From contig JARFIW010001369.1 of assembly GCA_036346225.1 (NCBI GenBank), positions 1,364,001-1,428,000 of the forward strand: a stretch of 64,000 nt of DNA, written 5' to 3'. Below the pieces are notes generated by a model. That model worked only from the letters and a program-made list of their open reading frames with translations. It had not been told where the DNA came from and did not search any database. Source of the DNA: Platerodrilus igneus. Taxonomy: Eukaryota > Arthropoda > Insecta > Coleoptera > Lycidae. Position numbers and translations under genes: made by a program. Shown piece by piece: positions 57,798 to 64,000 of this stretch. Position 1 is the first letter of the stretch. Each line of letters begins with the position of its first letter.

Positions 57798-58573
57798 TAA
57801 ATCCACAAATTTTTATCAATAGTGTAAGAAATCTAGTGGGAAATTTATTTGACGAACAGACTAAACTAAATACGATAAAGGCTTTATTGAAAGACAATGC
57901 GGAAGCATGGTACAATTTAGTAGGACAGGACATAGACACTTATCAGGACTTTGAAAACAAATTTTTACAGCATTACTGGAGTGATCACAAACAGGATCAG
58001 ATTAGGGACGACTTGATTACAGGAAAATTTAAGGGAGAGTTTGCAGGTTCTAGGGAGCAATATGCCATTCGAAAATACAGTGTGGCCAAACAACTTCATC
58101 CACCATTGACGGACAGACAAATAATCAAGTACCTATCATGACATTTTGAACTGGAAATCAGACAACACGTGGCCTTGCAAAACATCACAGAACGGAAGAC
58201 ATTTTTGGAGTATTTACAGAGATATGACGATGTATGTGTAGGATGGACAAGAGAGATACGGGAACGGAACATTAACACGGTTAGGTTTGACAACAGGACA
58301 CAGAATTTTGCGAGACGGCCTGACTACAATAGGAATTTTCGACCGAATTGGGAACGACGAGGACAGGATTTTAGAAGCAATAGTGCGACTAGGGAACCAA
58401 CGCCAAGACCTAGTTACACGAGACAGAACAGTTTACCGGAAGTAAACAGGACAGTGACGAGCACGCTGAATAGAGACAGGGACACGGATATTAATACGAG
58501 GAGGACATACGCACAGGTTGTAGAAGGACAGCCAGGACCAAGCACGGAAAACAGCACGAGACAGGATTTTTAG
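57798..58573 (+). pseudogene. gag: Gag capsid and nucleocapsid part of element B
   Basis: Continues gag beyond the BEL insert: NPQIFINSVRNL, LNTIKALLKDNAEAWYNL, DFENKFLQHYWSD (retrotransposon Gag domain). TGA at 58139-58141 interrupts the frame after IIKYLS, then it continues in frame: RKTFLEYLQRYDD, an Arg/Asn-rich basic region (58260-58480) and the stop TAG at 58571-58573. No zinc knuckle; the basic tail presumably binds RNA. Confidence 0.85.
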
Positions 58574-58580
58574 AACGCGA
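58566..58580 (+). promoter_or_regulatory. Candidate -1 frameshift site, gag to protease (element B)
   Basis: GGATTTTTAGAACGC: the gag reading is GAT TTT TAG. A slip of one base back on the T run continues as TTA GAA CGC in the protease frame, which is open from here to 59643. Conserved in A. No downstream pseudoknot was worked out. Confidence 0.45.
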
Positions 58581-59643
58581 CAGACCACTAGATTTCAGTG
58601 TAAATGTATATGAACATCCACGTGAATTTTTCAAAATTGAGGAGGTAGTAGAGCCAGAAACTGTAGAAAAATTATGTTTGCCAATTGTTAATATAGGAAT
58701 TTTTGAGAATAATGTAGAAGTATTACTTGATACAGGGGCAGAGGCGAGTTTAATATCGGAGGAATTCGTCAGCAAAATTAGGGATAAGGTTTGTGATAGA
58801 ATTATGCCTATAAAGCGTAGCCATTTAGTAGCTCCAAATAAAAAGAAGTTTGCTGTAGTAAATAGTGTTGTGGTGCTTAGGATAAATATAGGAGGTTTAA
58901 GCTGTGAACAGGAGTTTGTAATTGTACCTGGACTGAAGTTTCAGAGCATTTTAGGTGTTGACTGTATGATGCAGTTAGGGGTGTTGATAGATATGGAAAG
59001 GAAGGTAGTAAGGATTAAGGATAGGGTAGTGCCATGGAAGGGCAGTTATGAAGTTACAGAGGATGACACGGGGTTGAGTATTAATGTAGTAGAGGTAGAG
59101 GATGATGGAGGTAAACAGATCAACACAATAAGATGTCCAGAGGATAGGATAGTAGAGGTTCAAGCTTTATTACAAAAACATGCAGAATTAGTGGAGGTAG
59201 AAGCAAGAGCAGCATATCGGGAGCAGGCGAAGGCAGAATTAAATAAAGATGCACGAAAAATTAACCAATGGACCAAACCGCAATTCCATTGTCCACCATC
59301 CATGGACACACTTTTGACGAGGTTAAGTGGCAAGTTTGTTTTTAGTAAATTAGATTTAAGGAATTCATTCTGGCTGATTCCATTACACAAGAATTCTAGA
59401 AGGTACACAGGATTTTCCGTAGAGGGAAAAATCGATAATTTTAAGGTGGTATCGTTTGGTTTGTCGGCAGAAAAGGAAGTAATAATAAATGAGAGTCGGG
59501 ATAATAGGGATGATAAGTTTATTGTATGTGAGATAATAAGGATGATAAGTATAGAGATAGAAGGGGGAGAAATAGGGATGAAGAGTATTAGGATGGTGAG
59601 AAGAAAGACTTGGAGGATCAAGAAAAGAGTCAGATTTAAATAA
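58575..59643 (+). CDS. pol: Protease and truncated RT of element B
   Basis: One uninterrupted frame. A linker is followed by VLLDTGAEASLIS (retropepsin D-T-G) and FVIVPGLKFQSILGVDCM (second half of the fold). A linker and NQWTKPQFHCPPSMDTLLTR come next, then FVFSKLDLRNSFWLIPLH with the first RT Asp and KVVSFGLSAEKE. RT ends there and a basic tail rich in Ile, Glu, Arg and Lys runs to the TAA. Without YxDD, RNase H or integrase, the protein can act only as a protease. An open frame here, while gag is broken, is notable. Confidence 0.85.
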
Positions 59644-60100
59644 GAAATGAAGATTAAATGAACTAAATATAGGGATAGCATAGGTGTATATAGAAGAGTA
59701 GAAGTAAGTGTTTATAGAAAATAAAGCTAAGTATAGGATAAATACGAGAGATAGTTAGAAATAGGTGTGTAGGATGAAAAGGAAAATTAAATGTAGGAAG
59801 AAAATACGATAGGTTAAGTGTAGATATTTCTTATAAGATTAGTGAAGAGTTAGGAATAGAATAAGAATAGGATAGGTATATAGGATTAGGTAGGTGGAAG
59901 TGAGTATAGTGAAGATTAGGTAAAAGTTAGGAATAGGATAGGTATATAGAATGTATATAGGCTTAGATGGAGAAGTTAGGGATAATTTCAGTTTATAAAA
60001 TTAGGTGAGAGTTAGGAATAGGATAGGGATATAGGATAGGTGTAAATATTTTTAGGATTGGATATAAGTTAGGTAAGTTAGATAGATAAGGGTAGAGAGA
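59510..60100 (+). repeat. Purine-rich low-complexity tract (tail of element B)
   Basis: Built from AGGATAGG, TATAGGATTAGG and AGAGTTAGGAATAGG words, with almost no C on the plus strand. Its mirror lies at 43300-43800 in element A (pyrimidine-rich on plus). It replaces most of pol. Confidence 0.85.
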
Positions 60101-60147
60101 GATAGGCAATTTTGTTTGTAAATTTTTTTTGCAGTCTAAATGTTTAA

Positions 60148-62113
60148 AGTTTAAGTAACGAGTATTAAACAAAATGTACAAATAATAATTAATATTTAAT
60201 TAGGATTCACTAAAAATTAAAGGGTAGAAGTCAATGCCATTCATTATTATTTTAATTGAAGTTAATTGAACGATTATTAAGGTATAATAAGCATAAAAGC
60301 CTGTGAAAATCCAAGGTTAAAATACCACGAAATAAAGCTCTGAGAATTATGTTAAAACGTTCACACACCTGCGTATTTTTAAAAGTCAATTTCAGTTTAA
60401 TTTGTTTGGATAAACATGCACATTCTGTGTATATTGCAAACGGTTGGATAAACCGTAGCTTATATTAACAGGAAGGTTAGATGTGCGTTTATTTAACTCG
60501 AGTCGCGAGTCCACGTGTAGTTTAGATAACCGATAATACAGAATATCGATTTGTACCATTCAGACCAAGGTAGAAAAGGAAGGAGAAAATGCGTCAAGCA
60601 GAGACACTGCTAATTAAAGGCGTGATTTGTGTAGCGTCACGAGGGTCACGATTGGTTGAAAATAAAAGGCAAAAATGAGAAGTGTAAAAATAACATTTCT
60701 GTATAAAATTTAATTAGTTGTTCTCAGACGTTGCGTGCCGTGTGAAAATTTCTTAGATTTAACTGGCGCGAGTGCAAATTTAGTAGAATAGCTGTGCCCG
60801 ACTGTCGAAATGGGAACGTAGAATGCAAAATTCTAAAAACTGGCCGTTATGGGGACAAAACCGACGGACAGGCTAGCCATTATATATACCCGGACTTTAA
60901 ACAGTTTGGCTCTCTTAGATTTTTGATTATTCGATGCTTTAAACAGTGCTCTCTTAGATTTTCGATTTTGATTTAATACTTGAAACAGTTTGCTCTTATA
61001 TTTTGTGATTATTGAATACTTTAAAATAGTTTGCTCTTTACGTGCTACGATACAAGTTATTATGCATTAGTGCACTAGAAAAGAAGATACAAGGTAACAA
61101 AGTCTAGTTATAGTTGCGAGTATTACTGTACCAATTATCGAAATTAGTACATGATAAATGAATAAACAAAAGTAGGCAGTTTTGGGGTATTGCGTGAAAG
61201 AAGTATGAATTTCTTTGCTATTTTTCGGGGGTGTTAATAGTCAAATGTTATTCGTAATCGTGATTGGATCCACAAAACAAGATTTTGGATATACTTAGAT
61301 GAGTTCCGGAGAAGCTCTGAAACAACTTTAGATGAATGGTGGTGTAGAAAATTTTAAAAGCGTTCAGAATCAGAAGCCGTAAACAGAACCTGGTTGGAAT
61401 GGTGTGATTAACAAAGGACGATGTACATTGGAGCCACGAGTGCATTAACCTTCAGGTAACTTATGCTTTGTTGTTCGATTTTTGATGTCTTGGTGTGTTT
61501 TGAATAACTTTATAATTTGTTTGCAAAAAAAATGGACAGTAGTGAATTTGTACAAACAACAAATTTTTAATTTTAAGGTGAAATTTTCTTGTTTAAGTAG
61601 AAAGGAGTATTTAGCAGTTTATGTTCTTGATTATGATGAAAATTTGGGTCTGTCTTTGAGCTCAATTAGACTAACATGTTTGATTAACGTAAAGGGGTGG
61701 GAGATGCTCCCTTTGTACTCAGACTCAGGTCTGCAAATATTGTTAAATTAATTAGTAGGCATCCTACAAGGACTTTAATTCTGGATGCAAATTAAAATGA
61801 TGACAAATTTAATCTTGAAATTTTATGATACTGAAATTTATGCTACAATTTAATTTGGAAATTTTAATGTATTATGAATATTGATGTAAATAGAGTTAAC
61901 GTTGATGTTTGTGGTAGGAATGTGTTTGTTTTTTTTTATGAATGAGGATGAAAGTTTTAACTAAGTGAGCCGCCGAGGCGGAAAGAGTAAAGAGGCGATT
62001 ATCAGAAGAGAATCACAGCAAATCGTAGCGCCCAAAAGCGAGGCTCGAGTTCCAAAGAAAATTTTTGTGATTTTATTCCAGGAAACTGGCGAGGCTTTTT
62101 GTACATTTCACAG

Positions 62114-62115
<2 letters not shown>
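60148..62115 (+). repeat. 3' LTR of element B (5' edge missing)
   Basis: Matches the 5' LTR from about 48775 onward (AGTTTAAGTAACGAG) to the end CACAGCA with few differences. The first 258 bp or so and the PPT are lost. The end at 62115 runs into (TA)n. Confidence 0.9.

Positions 62116-62149
<34 letters not shown>
62116..62149. repeat. (TA)n microsatellite
   Basis: About 17 TA units between the element B LTR end and the 62-kb palindrome. Confidence 0.97.
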
Positions 62150-62154
<5 letters not shown>

Positions 62155-62292
62155 GTAGTTTTTTACACAAGGTAAGTTGATAAATACTTACGTATTGAAA
62201 TTAATAAGATGAAATAATAGCTTAGACTTTTTAAGTAAAGCCCAAATGATCATTTCAAATCGAGCTAGTAATTGAAAGAAGGAAAATATAAG

Positions 62293-62364
62293 GCCTTGGA
62301 CAGGATTTGAACCTGCATCTCAGTTTTGCCGCAACTGTGCGTTAACCAATTACGCTACCGAGGG
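62293..62364 (-). tRNA. tRNA-like body, left (nominal anticodon GGC)
   Basis: 72-nt cloverleaf on the minus strand with D-arm GCGT/ACGC, anticodon stem CAGTT/AACTG, loop GCGGCAA and T-arm GCAGG/CCTGT. The acceptor stem has two mismatches. Position 33 is C. Probably not a working tRNA. Confidence 0.55.
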
Positions 62365-62644
62365 CTTTACTTAAAAAGTCTAAGTTATTATTTCATCTTA
62401 TTAATTTCAATACGTAAGTATTTATCAAATTACCTCGTGTAAAAAACTACTTATAATATTTATATATTAATACTTGGCTTATAGCCGTGATTTTGAGCGT
62501 TGCTTCCTGTCTATATCTGACATAAGTCAAAAACTTGACAATTTCAGATATGATTAACAAAAATGCTAAGCGTAATTGAAAGTTAGGTTTATATATGGTA
62601 CTGTACACGATTTAGATTTGTAAATTTCCCAATTATAGCCATCG

Positions 62645-62716
62645 GCCTCGGTAGCGTAATTGGTTAACGCACAGTTCCGACAAAACTGATATGCAGGTTC
62701 AAATCCTGTCCAAGGC
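62645..62716 (+). tRNA. tRNA-like body, right (nominal anticodon GAC)
   Basis: 72 nt: acceptor GCCTCGG/CCAAGGC (one mismatch), D-arm GCGT/ACGC, anticodon stem CAGTT/AACTG with loop CCGACAA, T-arm GCAGG/CCTGT with loop TTCAAAT. The A-box (TAGCGTAATTGG) and B-box (GGTTCAAATCC) are good, and TTTT follows at about 62724. C33 again, and the anticodon loop differs from the left copy. Confidence 0.55.
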
Positions 62717-62807
62717 CTTATATTTTCCTTCTTTCAATTACTAGCTCGATTTGAAATGATCATTTGGGCTTTACTTAAAAAGTTTAAGTTATTATTTCAT
62801 CTTATTA

Positions 62808-62812
<5 letters not shown>

Positions 62813-62850
<38 letters not shown>
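62813..62850. repeat. (TA)n microsatellite
   Basis: About 18 TA units between the palindrome and the next LTR-like edge. Confidence 0.97.
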
Positions 62851-62852
<2 letters not shown>

Positions 62853-64000
62853 TGTGGTTTCCTGTATAGAAAAACCCTTTTCCTTCTCGCCCCACGAATT
62901 GGGCACCATAAAAATTGCTGTGGATGCTCTTACAACAATCGAGCCCCAGCTTAGGGCTGTCATAAAATCTTTTCCTGAAAATAAAAGAAATCTTCCTATA
63001 TCTCTGGAACGCCTCCTTATTTCTGCATACCACGGTTAGCTCTAAAATCTGATTTTTCATAAATACGTACCATCTTAAGTTTGGTTTTTCTCACATATAC
63101 TGCTCAGTAAATTTACCTCTCAAATAATGCATCGAAACATACAATCATTTATTCATACAAATTAAAATTTTCCATTATTATTAAATATTTACACATGGGA
63201 ATATACAGTTTCATAACTTAATACAACTCAATAATTAATCCTTTTAAAATTTCGTGACTTTACTTTATTTCGACAGTTTCTGTTTTATATGAGTAGATGG
63301 GCCCGTCTTAAAACCCTAAATTGATTTTTACTCTGGTCTATGGTGAGCTCAGTATAAACCCAGTTATTCTAAATGCCTGATTACATCGCATCTTTGTTTA
63401 AAACAAGCTTAAAGACCCGTTTAACTCCTTACAAAAAATTTTATGTCACTTATTTACACCTTTAAATCATAAATACAAATTTTCCTTTACATATGCCCTT
63501 TAAATGAGCTTTTATGTTCAGAAACTACACCCCCAATGTGTCAAATCACTCATGCACAAAATAACAGCACAAAATGTTCAAGCAATAGTAATAGAAATTA
63601 ATTTCTTTACCTGGAGTAAGCTTTTTCCATCTTCACCTCCGAAGATGTCGTCCATAAAACCTCGTCGTTGCTTCTATACGCCTCGCTGCTATGTGTAGAT
63701 CAAACCATTTCCTAATCGCTATCAAAATCTCTGCATACGCCTTCAAGGTTTCTACCAGATAATCGTCCAAAGCAAGCAAATCATTTTCCGTAACTACCAA
63801 ATGCCAAGCATTCTCGTTCCAAACATTTCTCACCACGATTACCTTAGCAACTTCCCTCGTTAGTTCGTTGAATGTAGTTACAGCACCGTCTATTAAACAG
63901 CACCTACTTGTGCAATTCCCACATTTATTTTACTTTCGACAGACTGTACTAACACCGTTTTATCAAATTTTAAACTAGGATGTTACATTAAGAGTTAAAC
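62851..64000 (-). repeat. Candidate LTR end of another element, minus orientation, cut by window edge
   Basis: The minus strand ends CCACAGCC at (TA)n. It contains one to two inner modules: CCACAGCAATTTTTATGG + TGCCCAATTCGTGGGGCGAG at about 62885-62925, and ATGACAGCCC + AAGCTGGGGCTCGATTG at 62937-62968. This is the same terminal layout as the other LTRs. Further right nothing else is recognised; the short open frames at 63504-63836 carry no known motif. Confidence 0.45.

Larger units (their letters stand above)
48518..62115 (+). mobile_element. Ty3/gypsy-like element B, non-autonomous, interrupted by a BEL/Pao element
   Basis: Plus-strand relative of element A (LTRs clearly homologous but well diverged). 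Order: 5' LTR 48518-50741, PBS, gag start 50882-51190, BEL insertion 51191-57792, gag rest 57798-58573, protease and RT start to 59643, purine-rich tail, 3' LTR about 60148-62115. The pol truncation point is the same as in A. The 3' LTR lacks about the first 260 bp, and the PPT is gone with it. Confidence 0.9.
62150..62812. repeat. Compound palindrome with two tRNA-like bodies
   Basis: Segment 62201-62366 is the reverse complement of 62643-62811. In addition the outer part 62150-62244 is the reverse complement of 62362-62458, so the edge sequence is present three times. It shares with the 31.7-kb palindrome the order tRNA body, short trailer, and a 26-bp conserved segment (62735-62760, and inverted at 62249-62274). 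The internal spacer is 62459-62642. TA tracts sit on both sides. Confidence 0.92.

Noticed and set aside
59160..59681. Minus-strand hydrophobic frame of 173 codons
   Set aside because: Antisense of the purine-rich tail and pol remnant of element B; composition explains the Leu/Ile richness.

Overview
This is a gene-poor, very AT-rich eukaryotic window that reads as an arthropod, most likely insect, genome. The evidence is the mix of repeats: Ty3/gypsy elements with Lys-tRNA-type primer sites, a BEL/Pao element, RTE-type LINE remnants, a mariner, tRNA-derived SINEs, a 135-bp satellite and a dozen long (TA)n tracts. No intact host protein-coding gene was recognised. The species cannot be told from the sequence alone. 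Layout: 1-4964 holds a broken gypsy element (minus strand) cut by the window edge (RT, protease, gag, primer site, LTR). 4975-7178 is a 2.2-kb lone LTR of a second gypsy family, followed by (TA)n. 7221-9341 is unrecognised. 9342-9959 is a fragment of the protein that precedes family-B DNA polymerase in Polinton-like or virus-derived arthropod loci. 10130-12450 holds short repeats and RTE LINE 3' ends. 14289-15808 is a mariner carrying two tandem SINEs. 15815-20400 is a pile of minus-strand RTE pieces, including an endonuclease domain. 24168-26341 and 37313-41038 look like diverged LTRs bounded by (TA)n. 27241-29760 is a satellite with an eight-monomer higher-order period, and 29764-31470 is more RTE. 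31734-32135, 36596-36889, 36932-37241 and 62150-62812 are long palindromes beside (TA)n; two of them carry tRNA-like cloverleaves in both arms. 41075-48471 (minus) and 48518-62115 (plus) are two related gypsy elements placed back to back across one 46-bp (TA)n tract. The second is split in gag by a 6.6-kb BEL/Pao element with a 5-bp target duplication. How the parts fit together: both gypsy copies A and B have gag, protease and the start of RT, but lack the RT active site, RNase H and integrase at the same place. They therefore look like a mobilised non-autonomous lineage that depends on proteins from another element. Two patterns stand out. First, nearly every long (TA)n tract abuts the end of an LTR or a hairpin, as if these elements insert into, or carry, TA microsatellites. 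Second, the 3' ends of several LTRs contain serial copies of a module made of LTR terminus, primer-binding site and leader, which suggests outward growth of LTRs by capture of the primer-binding region.
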